This document shows, one piece after another, positions 27,331 to 40,624 of a DNA stretch of 64,000 bases. The notes below the pieces were generated by a model. It saw nothing but the letters and a program-made list of their open reading frames with translations, did not search any database and had not been told where the DNA came from. How positions within the stretch are numbered: the first letter of the stretch is position 1; each line of letters opens with the position of its first letter. Position numbers and translations under genes: made by a program. Where the stretch lies: NCBI GenBank assembly GCA_013433145.1, contig CM024188.1, forward strand, positions 9,042,345-9,106,344, in the 5' to 3' direction. The DNA is from Ascaris suum (Eukaryota; Nematoda; Chromadorea; Rhabditida; Ascarididae).

Positions 27331-29490
27331 TATAATGCATTAAATGCATTCTTTTCAAAAGATGAGTGGTTGCAAAGATTGCTTAATGCTTTTGCAACCG
27401 TTCGAAGAATCTAAAAGCTGCTCGTAGTGGGTCAACTGAGCGGATCATATAAGGTCAAAATTGCATAACATACATACCTTTTATCAGATTAAAAATCGAA
27501 AAGAATGCTCACTGTGAAGTGCTCATAACGGATCATCTTGGAGGGATCATATAACGCCATAAACGCGTAAGTTCGTGTCCTTTTAGCAGTTAAAAGATTG
27601 CAAACGATTGCTTAAATCAGGCTTTTTCAACTGTTCAAACAATTCAAATATTTGCTCGTAACTCATCATTCTCAATGGACCAAATAACATTAAAATGCAG
27701 AAATTCCATCCTTTTTAATGCCTCAAGATTGAAAAGATTGCTTTAATAATGCTTCACAAATGTTTCAAGCAATTAGAAAACAGATCGCAATAAATCAAAC
27801 TTCAAACAACGCAATGCAAAAATTTGAAAGCTCATATCATATTACAGTCATAAAGCACCAAATGCGTTCTCTTCAAACGACAAGTGATTGGGAAATTGCT
27901 AAATAGCGTTCCTTTCAATCATTCAAGGAATGAAAGAACACCTCATGATGCATCAACGTGAACAGATCACATGATACCAAGAATGCATAAACTGCATCCA
28001 TTTTACAGCTAAGCAAGTAAAAAGCACAGGTGGCGCTTTTCCAGCCGTTCAAACAGTCCACAAATTTACTTTCATAACGGACGGCTTTGAAAAGATCATA
28101 TAATGCCAAACGTGCACAAGGTGATAACTAAAAGATCGAAAGGATTGCATACGTAAACTCTTTTAGTCGCGAAACGATGAACAAACAGACCATAACGCAT
28201 CAGGTTGAATGGATCACATAACGCCGGAAATGCACAAGTTGTATCCTTTTAAATGATGCGAAATTTAAGAAATTGCTTAAACAAGAACAGAGTGGACAAT
28301 GTAAAAGCTGCTCTTGATGCAACGTTTCAAAAGAACCATCTAAAGCCGAAAATACACAAAGTGAACCCTCTTAAAAGGTTACATTATTCAGAAGATTGCT
28401 TGAACCGATCAGCTTTCTCAACCGTTCATGCAACCTGAAAATTCCTGATAGCGCACCGTTCTGAACCGATCATATGAGGTCGAAATGTACAAGCTGAATC
28501 CTTTTTAACAGTCGAGTAATTTATGAAATACTTAAGCAGCGCTTTTTTAAATCATTCGAACAATGGAAAAAAAGTTCATAACGGATCGCTCTGAACGAAT
28601 GATAATGCATCAAAAATTCACAAGTTGCGTCCTTTCAACTATTAACAAATTTTTAGAAGTCTGCTTAAATGGGCCTCTTTAAATCATTCAAAAAAGAAAA
28701 AACAGCTCATAATGTATGTTTCTGAACGGATCATGTAACGTCAAAAATGCACGAACCGCAACTTTTCTAAATATGACGCAAATTGAAAAACTTGTATAAA
28801 TATCCTTTATTAACCTTTCAAGCGACATAAAAACTGCTCATAATGCATCGTTTTAAACTCTCATACAAAAACGGAAATGCACAAATTGCATCATTTTTAG
28901 CAAATAAGGAATTGAAAGGATTGCTCGAATGGTTCCTTTTTAACCGTCGGAACAGTGAAAAACAACTCATAATGTAGCGCTCTGATCGGATCATACAAGG
29001 CCAAAAGTGCAAAAGTTGAATCTTTTTGAAGACTTGAGTGAGTTAAAAGTTTGCTGAAGTAAGCAATCTTTGCTTTTTCTTAAATAACACTTTTTTTAAC
29101 TGATCAAACAGCAAAAAGCAGCTCAGAATGCATCGTTTTATATGGAGGACATGAAAACAAAAATGCCCAAAGTTTCTTCATATCAGCACTTAGGTAGTTG
29201 AAAAGCCTGCTTAAATAACGCTTTTCAGACGTTCAAATAATCCGATAATAACTCAAAACGCGTCGTCCTGAAGGGATCAAACAAAGTTGGAAATGCACAA
29301 AACGCATGCTTTAAAGCACTCAAGCACTTGAAAGGATTGCGTAACTGACGCTTTTTTAAACCAAACAATGAAAAAAAAAACAGCTCATAATGCGTCATCT
29401 TCTACTCATAGTATAACGCCAAAGAAACAGTTATTCGACCTTTCTTCCAATGACTTAATCGTTTTGAAAGCGTTATTCAAGGAATCTTTC
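27330..29490 (+). repeat. Old, diverged ~130-bp satellite (about 16 copies)
   Basis: A loose tandem repeat is visible from recurring words in fixed order: GCTCATAATGCATC, then a GAACGGATCATATAACGCC-like block, AAAATGCACAAGTTG, CCTTTTAA, GATTGCTTAAAT and a C/GTTTTTTAAC block. The GATCAT-type word recurs near 27,442, 27,547, 27,964, 28,090, 28,210, 28,465, 28,727, 28,990, 29,145 and 29,276, mostly about 130 bp apart, with some steps of 105-160 bp. Copies differ greatly, so the array is old. Short open frames inside it (for example at 28,253 and 28,818) follow the repeat and are not genes. It shares only short GTGCATT-like words with the 123-bp satellite. Confidence 0.85.
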
Positions 29491-29499
29491 TACTCAGCT

Positions 29500-30050
29500 T
29501 TTAACGGTCGACGCAATTAGGCATTTTTACCGTTGCATGATCCGCTTAGGACGCTGTATCATGAGCAGTTTTTTGATTTTTGGAACGGTTAGATAGGGGT
29601 TAATGATGCCATTTCAATCACCTTTCTATCGGAAAGGGTGCAATTTCCGCATTCCTAGCATTATGTGGTATATTGCACTGTGAGAAATTTTTCTTTCTTT
29701 TGAACGGTGGAAGGGCGTCATCTGATCAATCTTTTCAATTCTTCATGTGTTAAAATCGATGTAGTTTCTGCATTTCCGGTTCATTGGTGCGTCAAGAACA
29801 GCGCACTAGAGTATTTTGATTTTGTTTGAATGCATGAGGAAACCGCCATTTAAGCAGCGTTTTCATTCAGTTATCTGCTACGAAGGATGCATTTCGTGCT
29901 CGTTCTGCGTTATGTGATCCTTTCGATATGTTCCGTCATGGGCTTTTTTTTTTTCATTGTTTGAACGGTGTAAAAAATCTTTATTTAAGCAAACATTTTC
30001 AATTGCTCATCTGTTAAGAAGGATATAGTTGGTGCATTTCTGGGGTTGCA
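29500..30050 (-). repeat. Inverted block of the ~130-bp satellite (about 4 copies)
   Basis: After about 29,500 the same family continues in reverse complement. Words such as AACGGTTAG, GAACGGTG, CATTTAAGCAGCG, ATCTGTTAAGAAGGAT and GTGCATTTC replace their complements, and CATGAGCAG-like words end each copy. The array is therefore two blocks in opposite orientation, meeting near 29,400-29,500. The block ends at a short GTC/GAA-rich stretch (about 30,053-30,080) that also marks the probable 3' end of the LINE remnant. Confidence 0.75.
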
Positions 30051-31900
30051 GGAGTCGTCGTCGAAGAAGAAAGAAGAAAAAGAAATTAAAGGACAAACAA
30101 GACTACACTAAACAGTAGAATATACCTACAGTAATAAGTATGGAACGATTGTGAAACACGTAACTGTATCAGCCACTACAGTTCAAGGTCAGCGCAAAAG
30201 CGAAAATAATGCAAACTGTCTGTTATATACAACTAGCCATAATAAGAAGGGGCGAGTAAAATGAAGTGAACTGTAAAGAAATTATATGAGCGAAGGGAAG
30301 CGAAAATGATGAACGAGATTGAACCATAGGAATGAGATAGTCAGTAAACTAAATAAGCAATGGTTCTCAGAACAAATGATTTGAGGCGACTCCTGAATAC
30401 AGCGAATTCGAGAGAAAGTTCATTCCAAATACGAAAAATTTTGAAGTGACTGCAAAGGACGCCATTCACATAGTACGCCCTCCACGCTGGCTGAAGGTGA
30501 TGATGCCGACGTTCTCGAAGTGTGAGCACGTTTTCCTTGGGTACATCAGAAAAACCCCTGATAAATTTGAAACACAGGGCTGCGTCGAACTTGAGTCGAC
30601 AATAATCCAAGGTTTCGAGGTCAAGAATCCGCAACTTAGTCTCGTAACCGCTTGTATATGGATCAACAGATACTTTCCGGAACGCCATATGAGTATAAAA
30701 TCCTTGAACGCCTTTAACAATTTTTATATTTCTCCTAAGGTGAGGCGACTATACTCGTATACAATCCTCCACAATGGGACGGCAATACACCATGTGTGCT
30801 TTACGACGATCTTCAATGCATTCGCGTCGTGAAGAACGTTGTATATAGTAGGCCACCTTCCCTGCTTTGTAGCAATTTCTGCTTACTGTAATTTCCAATG
30901 CACATTGAGAAAATTGTGAACTCCGAGATCCTGACTCTCACCATCCGCAGACGGCAAAACTTTGTCGTGCAATCGCAGAAAGCACACGTGGACGTAGTTA
31001 ATGTGAAGAGCATCGTACTTCTCGCATGAAACGCCTATTTGCCAAGATCTTGACCACTCGCTAAAGCTGTTAAGGTGTATTTGCAAAATACGAAAATCAT
31101 TATTGGGGTCAAGCAAACGACGAAATATTTTTAAATCATCTGCGAAAAATTTGCACAAACCTGATGAATAATCAGACGCATCATTTACCTGCAATATGAA
31201 CTACAGTGGGCCAAGCAAATTTTCCTGAGGACCATCACTGATTACATGATGATAATTGCAGAAAGAGCTATCTACTTATACAGTGAAGGACCAATTCAAA
31301 CGGAAGGATCTTAGCCGCTTTTTCAGCGAGCCCCTAACGCCATAAGCTTCTGATTTGTGCGGCAGCATACTATGGCTAACAACGTCAAAAGCTTTGGCAC
31401 AATCAGCGTGAGCATATTCAATTTGAGCTTTCTGATTAACCGCATTAATCGAGTCAACCGTCGAAGATATAAACGGCTGATCGAGTAGGAAAAAAAGCCG
31501 CACTGTGCTAATGAACTTGTTGCTTCTTGCCAGATGTGTTCCAGCTAATGACCCATTTCTTCGAACCTGTCCTCAAGTCCAACTCTGATCGCTTGCAAAT
31601 TGTTGAGCAGAAAGTCTCTTGTCCCTTCCGGTCCCTTACGGAGGCAGTGCACAGATTGCAAAACAGGTGCACCTTCATTCCACAATTTGCAAACAGTAGT
31701 TCCTTCGCGTTTGACGCAGAAGCAGAAAAACGACACGTTAGGTTGCGTTCCTTGGTGTCGAGGAATTGTGCGCTACAATCACTGCAGACATGCAGGCTTA
31801 CATGTACTGCTTCCTCCGCCCGTGGCGATTGCTTCACTATTTGGAAGAAGAAGCGCCTAACTTGTTGACTCTGTGTTTTCCTTATCTCCGGCTGATTACC
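30050..31900 (-). mobile_element. Degraded CR1/Jockey-type non-LTR retrotransposon (LINE)
   Basis: On the - strand the order is that of a LINE ORF2 reverse transcriptase. Around 31,400-31,500 a QCGFFSYS start is followed by AKAFDVVSHSML and YGVRGSL (RT motif A region and helix). Around 31,190-31,250 come GPQENLLGPL and a stop codon. Around 31,120-31,160 is FFADDLKIF, the catalytic box, followed by SRSWQIGVSCEKYDALHI. At 30,341-30,690 lies the family's C-terminal region (RILDLETLDYCRLKFDAAL, then a final IWNEL-like motif). Frames change and stops interrupt, so it is dead. The piece at 31,508-31,860 is Cys-rich in two alternative frames and may be a zinc-binding or ORF1-like remnant; this is uncertain. 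The 5' part is missing. The 3' end is probably the GTC/GAA-rich stretch near 30,060. Confidence 0.85.
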
Positions 31901-34900
31901 CGCAAGTTCCGACTAGGCCTATTCATGTTTAAGGCACCAAAAGTTCAGTTCCGCGCGGCTAGGGAACAAAGCGTTCCAACCCAAAGGGGTTCTTTATCTA
32001 AGCTTAGTGTGCTCCCATATTGACCAATAAGCAGCGTCTCCCCATCCGTTACGTACCACTACTCTTACGTATCACTACTCTATGAACGTGCATTGCCAAT
32101 AAAGCGGTCGAATAATCCACTCAACATCTCAACGCATTTCCCTCAATGCTCCATTTATCCTCCAAAGAAAAGATGCTCATTTCACCATGGCCTCCAAATG
32201 AAATATGAACCGCCTCTCCTTATTTGAATGAAGTAACTTGACTAAAGACTACGAAAGTTTCGTCCAGTGTGCAATAATGCTCATTGCCCCACTTAATAAC
32301 AAACTCCGCACGTTCTGTTAATTCCACTTCGAAACAAAATTAGTTCCACTGAAATGATGCTGTTAGAGCTAATCCTCATGAAATAAAGCACAAAGTTGGC
32401 AGTTTAATGCCACCTTTTCTCAAGCAAGCAATTCATATTCACATGCGTAGTGTCCAAAAACCTGTAAGATGATCCACACTATGGAAAAATTCATTAGTCA
32501 AGCCATCTAATTGTTCGTGAAGGAAACGAGATTTCTCATGCTTTGATCTTATCTTTTTCTTCTAAACGAGATTTTACGATTTATTTTCCTTTATTGGTAA
32601 ACGAGAACAATAACATGGCATAATGGCGAAGGCACCTCGAAGGGAGAGGAAGAGGAGTGGATGATAGCAGAGAGCATGCAAGGGTCATCACAGTGTAACT
32701 TCGAGTGAAGCCATAATCCGAATTAAGATGTCAATCCCATAAACTGTTGCAGCAGCACGTTTGTGCTCGCTGTAAGGTGTGTAGCACCGATACCACCCAC
32801 ACTCGAAAGCACTATTTCTTACAACATCAAATGGCATCTCTAATCCCTCTCATAGGTGCATTCGGCAACCGAAAGTAAAAAAAATAAACAAATCAAACGA
32901 AGCAAAAGCAAAATCAAAACTTGTCACTGCACTAAAAACAGAGAGCATGACAATGCACAGGATGGCGGAACATCGCATCAGCACCATCTGGCAATGAGCA
33001 CTTCCTTAAAATTCAGATATGGAGTGATGGTAAGAAACTCCCCTCCCCTCACAAGTATCCCTTAACGTACTTTGCCACATAAGAAAAGCGATGCCCCGGA
33101 AATCAATCTTGTCAACCCACGTTCATTAGATCGATGACGTGCCCTTAGTGTAGTGGTCCGTCTTGCGAAAAATTTATGCGACATAAAAAAAAGAGGACAA
33201 AAAGAAAAGAAAAGCAAGGCATAACTGAACAAAATGAAAATAAACGCACCATAAAAGAGAATAACTGGATACGATATAGTTAGCAAAAGAACCTGAAATT
33301 TGCAATGAAACATCTTAAAATTACATTACAAGGGGCCGAATGGCGATCTTCGGTAAGCCACATCCACTACGGCTTCAGTGAATGGCCATAGTACTGAACA
33401 GTATTCTCTAACGACAAGTCTTACTTAACAGCAAGTAAACTGGCGCGAAAATATGGCAGCCGACTAATCAGCGAACTAATAATGAGTTCGATGGTCACGA
33501 TGTTCGCACATACCGACAGCCATAAACAGGCTCATCAAAAGATCACCGAAGATCACACCGATGCAAATCAGGAGTTGCCACCCACAACGAAGCAATGAAA
33601 GAGCCATCGAATGATTTCGATCAAGCAGCCATTACAGGCAAAAAATGCAACAGCACCACAGTCACTGTTCGCGGAGAAGGCAATCAATGCAGGCAACAGG
33701 GGCACACAATCAATAGCCACCGAATCAATCATTAACTGCACACCTCATGCCACGCATCATCATTGATCAGATAGGGGAATCTAGTACTAGAATCACCGTA
33801 TTCATGTATCTTCTTATGACAAATCCGCATCCCCCCCCCCCCAAAAAAAAACCCAGTATCAACTGGACCCATCCAATCTTTTCATTCCCATTCGGCAAAA
33901 ACAGCTGATAAACAAAGCCAACTCAAAATTTTCAAGCAAGTAGATTTATTCTGGCTCCTCCACCATCATGCTGCTTCGAAGGATTCTGCAGCCACATGCT
34001 CTTTTGTAAACGTCCACCATGTGCAACTGTCAATAAGTACTACTTCATCGAATATCGATTCAAAACCCGGAACTGAGGCAAACATTAGGGAATCCCGCAA
34101 TCACGCTGATTTCATCAACACAACCGGAGGGGCTATATAAAGAAGCCGCTCCAAAGCCGCCTCATGAAACACCTCAAAGTGAACTCGAATCGTCATTAGA
34201 GAGTAGTGGAAACGAGGGTGAGCCATAAGCCGAAATACTAAGTCTTGGCTAACAATTGAACACCAAGTGGAACACTACCGCAGTTCTTTAAATGCGACGG
34301 GAATATTCGAGCAAGCTGAGTGCGAGTCCATCACCGCTCTAGATGATGCTGCTCGCGCTTTTGCAATGTAAACAATAATGCTTACTTCCATAAACTACTT
34401 GAACTTGCATCGAATTCAAAAAAACTAGGAAAAAGAGTACAAGTGGTAGCCCGCTGCCAGCATCGCAAAGCCTCTTCTATTTTATAAATGGTAACTGGCT
34501 AACAAAGCCAGCAGCCTGACCCAACTCCCCCTCCCCCCTTTTCGCATTCCAACTGATTTTATCAACTCCCAGCAACCAAGGAGCATCCTACCAATAAATT
34601 TCATGCAGTGGATAAGCATGAGATCTTGCAAACAGCAAAGCTGCTCCGCAGCAATCCTTGAATGCAGAACCCTGTCCTACCTATTAGAGTTTGTTACACC
34701 GTTCCACATATCATCACGCCTTCCACCGTCTTAAGCGAAGATGATTGGTGAAAACGACACCAAAATTGTTGCATCCGCAACTGAGACAGTAGCGTCGGAG
34801 AGCTCAGGATGGCGCAAAAGTCTCGCGTCGACCTGTTTACACTTATCACACTTTCCCTTACCAACGGAACCTCCTCTCTTTCAACCACCTCAAGTCTAAA

Positions 34901-36470
34901 AGAAACGGTTCTGAGCCTACCAGAATGGTAAGAAAACCTGTGAGGTATAGATAATCTTTGATGGAAGCGAACAGCCTGAGATTTCCGTCGCATTTCTGAA
35001 CACCAATTGCCAATTTTCTCCACTCGCCTGTCACTGTCCCCAACTCATAAGCCTTTCTGCTGCCGCGCTATCACTGAATCCGTTTGCTGAATCAAAGGAT
35101 TAGAAGGAAATCAAAATAAACAAGCAAAGAATGTCGGAAGTGAGAAATAAACAAACGAGCGCATTTAAATGAATAAAACAAAAACAAACTTAACAAACAA
35201 ACAACACATAGGGTGGGAGGGGGTGGGTGGAATCTGAAATGAGATTATAAGAGCAACCTGAAAACAAACATATATGAGCTTTAAGATGACACCATACTCA
35301 GTAATGAAATAAAACAAGTTTCATAACTTTCAAACCTTTATCTCGTTCCCCTTTTCGAAACAGGTATCTTTGAACACCGCGCCTCGTTGTGTGATGGCAA
35401 GCTAAAACTTATCCACTTACTCGGACATATCTGCAAAGAAAATAAAGAGCAAACGTGAAAATATTTCTGTACCACGAATAGGAAAACGAAACATTAGCAT
35501 GTGGTCTGAAGTTCGCGGAACCGTAAACTGTGAATAGAAGGCTTACATAAATAAATATCTTTTAAAAAAATATTCCTTCGGAGAAAAGTTGAAATATGAA
35601 AAAATTCATACAACAATCATCTTCGGTATCCACTTCAAGCTTTCACATATAGCACACTAATGCTCCATGTTTCCAAGCAGAATCTAGTTTGTCATATGAT
35701 GTCTGTGAAAAAAGAGGCAAGCAAGGCTATACCTGAGTATTACTAAAACATTCCATGAACAATTCATCATCCTACAAATTAGACTTTTTTAGCGCATTTT
35801 CTGGAAAACAATAAACATATTCAGCAAAGAAAAAGCTCATTCGCTTTTCATTAGAAAGCTCAGAAAAATTACATACATATGCGGGGTTATTCCACATTTT
35901 CCACATTCGCTGTTTCTCCTATATGCCGCTTCCACAAACTTCACACTCCATTGCTGCAGTTTGCCAAAACCTTAAGAAAAAAGGCGCCCTCCCCTCAATG
36001 AAGCTCCGTTCAAACAACAAATTATCCCTCGTAAATGATGAATGCTATATAACCCTAGAAGCACTGCTATGAGATAATAGGGCACATAAACAGTACTAAT
36101 TTCACACCTAGTATCATACTAATAATCGTAATGGCGAACTGGTTTACCATAATAAACTCCACATGCGCAACAAAAGAAAAGCATCATGATCTACACGATG
36201 CTGGCGTTCGCGAAATATTGAACGAACGCGACCGACGGATGACGATCAAGTGCAGGCGTTGGTAGTGTATTGATTTTTATCAGAAATTGTTGCATGCGAT
36301 CTGCGCGGATCTTGATGCGATGTAAATCTGGCCCGCTTCTGCAATCACCGCATCGCTGCTGCAAGATAATCTTTTAATGTACGTTACGCTCCACTTATAA
36401 TTTACTGACTTGTTAAATGTAAATGAGTGCATACTAGTTTTCTTTCCCTGCAACGTTCTATTTGCTGCTG
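31900..36470. other. Gene-poor spacer, no supported feature
   Basis: About 4.5 kb contains only scattered short open frames (longest about 109 codons, - strand, 34,694-35,023) with no recognisable motif and no consistent chain of splice sites. A 12-base C tract followed by A9 lies at about 33,829-33,850. G-rich GGGTGGGAGGGGGTGGG lies near 35,213. Promoter elements for the 36-40 kb gene may lie at the right end, but none can be named. Confidence 0.5.
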
Positions 36471-36478
36471 CATCTCAG

Positions 36479-39400
36479 GAAAACTTCAGGAACAAAATCT
36501 TTCGCTTAATAAATTCTCTTCTGAACAAATTACGGCGTTGCAACCGTGTAATAAGTGCGTTGGTCCTTACATGATTCGTATCTTTGGAGTGCTGCTCTTG
36601 CGCAGCATTTTTGATCTACGCGTGCTGTGCCGAAGAAACCAAGCGTAATCGAACAGCGTCTGTGTATTTTATTTGCAGAAGCAAGTCGTCGTCATCGTTT
36701 CCAGGATGCCGAGCGTTTTTGATTTTTTGCCGGATGTTTTGCTGGCGGTTATGGGCCTTTTAGGCTTTATTAGAACAGGGCGCTTCCTCGACGCCTTTGC
36801 GGCCATGGCCGCTTTGTTAGAGGAAGATGTCGAAGAGCTCTACGCCGAAGTAGGGCTCTTTATACAAGAGCGCTGGCAGGAGGACTTCGCCGCGCTCGAC
36901 GTTCACGCACGCGGCCAACAATATTTTGGTTAGTTTCACTGAACTTATTCTTTTCGAAAGTAATAAAGTTTTAGGAAGTTATTTGAATGCAATAAAGAAG
37001 TATTGCAATATTCAAATCGGCATCCGTATTACACCAATGCTCATTGATTTTTGTGATCGATCTTGCGCTCATCTCTAATTTTTATCTGAGAAGTAATGTT
37101 TCTGACTGAATCAATGAAATAGGGCTTCTCCGACTTTTTCATGTGATGTCATGAAAGTTGCAACAGTCTTATCGTAGTTTGGGTAGTTCTGGTGCCCCTC
37201 ACATAATTGTGTCATGCTTACATATGGTCACGTGTCACACACCGTATGTCATAAGAATCCATTATTTACGTCATACTTATGTCATGCTGTCGTGTTATTG
37301 CTTGTGCGGTCGTTCTGGGCAAAACAAAATATCAAAAAGCTGTTGTCCATTTTCACTGGCTGACCGCTTCACGATGAAATTAGCAGCATTAATGTACTGT
37401 TGAAGTGGATCTGTTGTAGTGGATGAAGCAGCCGCATGTCGTCCGGATCCGCTGTTGCTCGAGGCCGCATGTCGGCTCAAAGGAGCACAGCTGTTCATCT
37501 GGGACTTGGAGGGCAACCAATGCTACCTCTACGGTCACCATGGGCGGATGTATATTGCCGCAATCGCGCGAGGGCTGTTCATCGCTCTAATCGGCCAGCG
37601 GCTCGTGCCGGTGAGCATATTTTAATTTTGTTGCATATTACGTTAGCAGCATATATTGCACTATCTCAATTTTGTAGTTTCGACTGTTCGCACTTGCAAC
37701 AGCATAGCTTTATTCAATCTAGAGCCCTAAGTCACGCCTGACACTGTGTGTCAAGAAGAGGTTATCGCAAATTTGACCACAGTGTCACTTAAATAAACGA
37801 ATAGGCGGAACCTGAAAACTGATGAATTTCTCGATTATAGTGGTACGAAAGGGTCACCGGTGGGCTGGAAGCCGGTACCAGCCAAGGTGGCGAAGAACAG
37901 CAGAGAATGCAGCTGGCGGTAGAGAATGAGCCGGAAGAGATGGCGGTCATGCCGGAGGAGGAGTCGCATCCCGTTGAGAGGAGGCAAGGGCCACTAGAAT
38001 CGGAAGAGTGGGGATTGGCACAACATCAAGAGGAGAGAAATGCCTCAGGACCGGACGATGGCAATGAAAGGACGCAATGGTACGAAGATCTCGCAGCCCG
38101 CTATCGTCAGATGCTGTAAGAGACTGCTCTTTCATTCATTTGGTCCTCCGTAATGCTTTAAGTTGGTTTGATGCTCAGCCTTATAGGCCGTTTAGAAAAT
38201 ACCGCACACGCGTTTACTAGATGATGATGGATTCAGTTTAATGTTCCAAATTATATCTGTGGAAAAAACAACCAATTCTGAATTGAACGAGTGGCGTAGG
38301 TGGTTAACCATGACAGGTTTACGGAAGAACAGTAAGCGCTCCCTCTTTGAAGGAAAGTTCCATCTAATCTAGTAGTACAGACGACGAATATGTGTTGGTT
38401 TTAAAACGGCAGGGATCGAACGATCCTCTAGAAACTCCTGCTACTGTATTCATTATAACTATCAAAATTTTTAGTTCTAACTTCGATGGTTCATGTGTTA
38501 AGTTGTCGGACAGCAGATTTAAAGTGCCCTTGCAAGCAAATCTGCAAAAGCCCTTTAAAAAAAGTTTCCCCGCGAGCTCAGAGGCTGTAGTTTTGTGACT
38601 GAATATTCGAACACATAGTTAACTATGCTTGTAATTGCAGCCGTCCAAGATCGGCAACAAATGCGCCTGTACAACGAGCGCCTCGGAGAAGGGCGGCCAG
38701 AATGCAAAAAGTCTTCAAGCCGGCCGACATCACAATGTTGCCAGCCCACATGAGAGCGGAATTGGTGGCACCAGCAACCCCACCGTACATCGTTCGTGAC
38801 AATAAGATATGTATGCGTTTCCACTTATCTTTTTGTGTTTGGTGCTATCAGGGTTGTTTATAGTGTATTCTATCTTCTGGAAGGAAGGAGCAATCAGTTA
38901 AACCATGCACAGGGCTGAAGGATGTTTACTCGCGGCAGGTGCTCCCACAGTGTCAGTCAAATGATTTTTATCAGCGAAATGAAGCATAGAGTTGTAAATG
39001 TTACTTGACCTATACATTTATTGCCTGACGTTCCACTCTATTTGGAAGCACGAAGGACTTCCAAGTTTGTGAGGTTTCAGCATCAATAGAGGTGCTTGCA
39101 TCATTGTGACAATGACTTGAATGCAGCGAGGAGCAGTTTAGTCGAAATTTTATGTGCCGTCTTGAAAGCATATATTCTGACACGCGATATTGATGGGTAA
39201 GGCGTTCATAGGTCCATTCAAAAACCTGATGAGTACTCAAGATTATTTTTCAGTGTGCCGTTTGGCACACTGCCGCGACTCCGAACGGGAGTTCGAAACG
39301 GTTGCTGCTTGGAGGAAACATATCGCGCTCGCCCGATCACACCTGGAGGACGGTAAGCGATTCTTTTTCCTGCCTACCTTGTTACGGTGTTCACTGATCA

Positions 39401-40624
39401 TCTTTTTTATTTTCTTAAGCGAGCTGATCTCTGATAAATTTATTTATTCCTGGAACCCTGCGCAACTAATGTACTGATCTTGTGATGAAGGCGAACTTAC
39501 GAGTAGCAAGTCGATTTACAAATTCCATGTAATCACTACTGGCAGCCCAATGTTTCTAATCTAATGAAACATTTCATTTGTATGATTTCAGCATTCTGCG
39601 GCAACTGTGGGCATCACTTGATCGTGCCACCCGAAATAGAGGCAGCGAACATCAAGGTAACCTCTGCTAAACAGCTTTCTTCCGTTGTGTTTTCCTTGTC
39701 TGTAAACATTCACGCGGTTTCAAACGGAACTGGTGGAAATAAAATTGGAAAAAAACATTCCGATTTGTTCCTGAGCAGTAGCGGACACTTGCTGAGGGAA
39801 GTATAAGAGGAATTCGACCTCTCATCCAGTAGTAGACTAGTTCTTGTGAATAGAATTAGATTTAAACAGTTTCCAATCAGTGATCTCGGCCCCCAATCCC
39901 TGATCTATGTTCTTTGTCAACTTGGGAACTCGTTTGATTTTTGATTCAAAATTTTGTTCTTGAGAAATTCTATGGTTTCTTCATTGAAACGTGTTAAATT
40001 TCCAGCACTTTGCAACAGCTAAAGCTTGCGGCGCGTGAAGATCAGGGCCGTTTAATTTTAGGCCTTCATGACAGCGCATAAGAAGGAGCGCTGCATCGGT
40101 GCCTCGAAGACGACCATTCAGCGGAGGCACGCTGAAGTCATTCGGTTGGAAGGCCTTATGAGGACAACCAGCCATATCTTGGTGCCTGGTTAGCTATTTG
40201 TTCATCGCCAGCTCTTATTTCGTCTGACATCTGAGATATTCCACCTGACGAATTCTGGCTGTTGAACTCTCTAGTTACGGAGCTGAATAGGTGGGAAAAA
40301 AAATGAAATGATTTGCGATATTTACGCATATTTATTTGTTCCACACATATGCATACATATACATGTACACATAAAATTTTCTCTATATTCATATACGTGC
40401 ACACCGCAAGTACGTATGCATATGTAGCAAGTTTAGATGTGCAGCCACCAGAAGCAGCGTCAGATGTGGAACGGCGGACATCTCCTAATCCAAGGAAGCG
40501 GCAGTATGATATCGAAGAAGCGCGCCGGGCAGATATTTGCACCGCTTATCTGAAGCGGTTTAAGAGGAGTGAGCCAGAGCTAATGGCAGAAATTGCGAGA
40601 GAGCATCAATTGCAACTGCCTTAA
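36479..40624 (+). CDS. Multi-exon gene: OTU-like central region plus C-terminal two-finger zinc module
   Basis: Eight exons join in one open frame: 36,679-36,928; 37,420-37,610; 37,841-38,115; 38,641-38,810; 39,254-39,352; 39,592-39,656; 40,062-40,188; and 40,437-40,624 (TAA). The total is 1,365 nt, 454 residues. Every acceptor ends in AG, most as TTGCAG or TTTCAG, every donor is GT, and all seven phases match. A further upstream exon lies within 36,479-36,624 but has two possible readings, so the start is unresolved. Exons 1-2 resemble the part of OTU cysteine proteases after the catalytic helix (DEAAACRPDPLLLEAACRL, then LFIWD and RMYIA); the DGNC box is not seen, so this is tentative. Exon 3 is acidic and Q/E-rich. 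Exons 5-7 hold a C-x4-C finger with two later His residues, then CGNC paired with HKKERC. The tail is basic (NPRKRQYD). Exon 1 is richer in G+C than its surroundings. A nuclear or nucleic-acid-linked role is inference. Confidence 0.72.
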
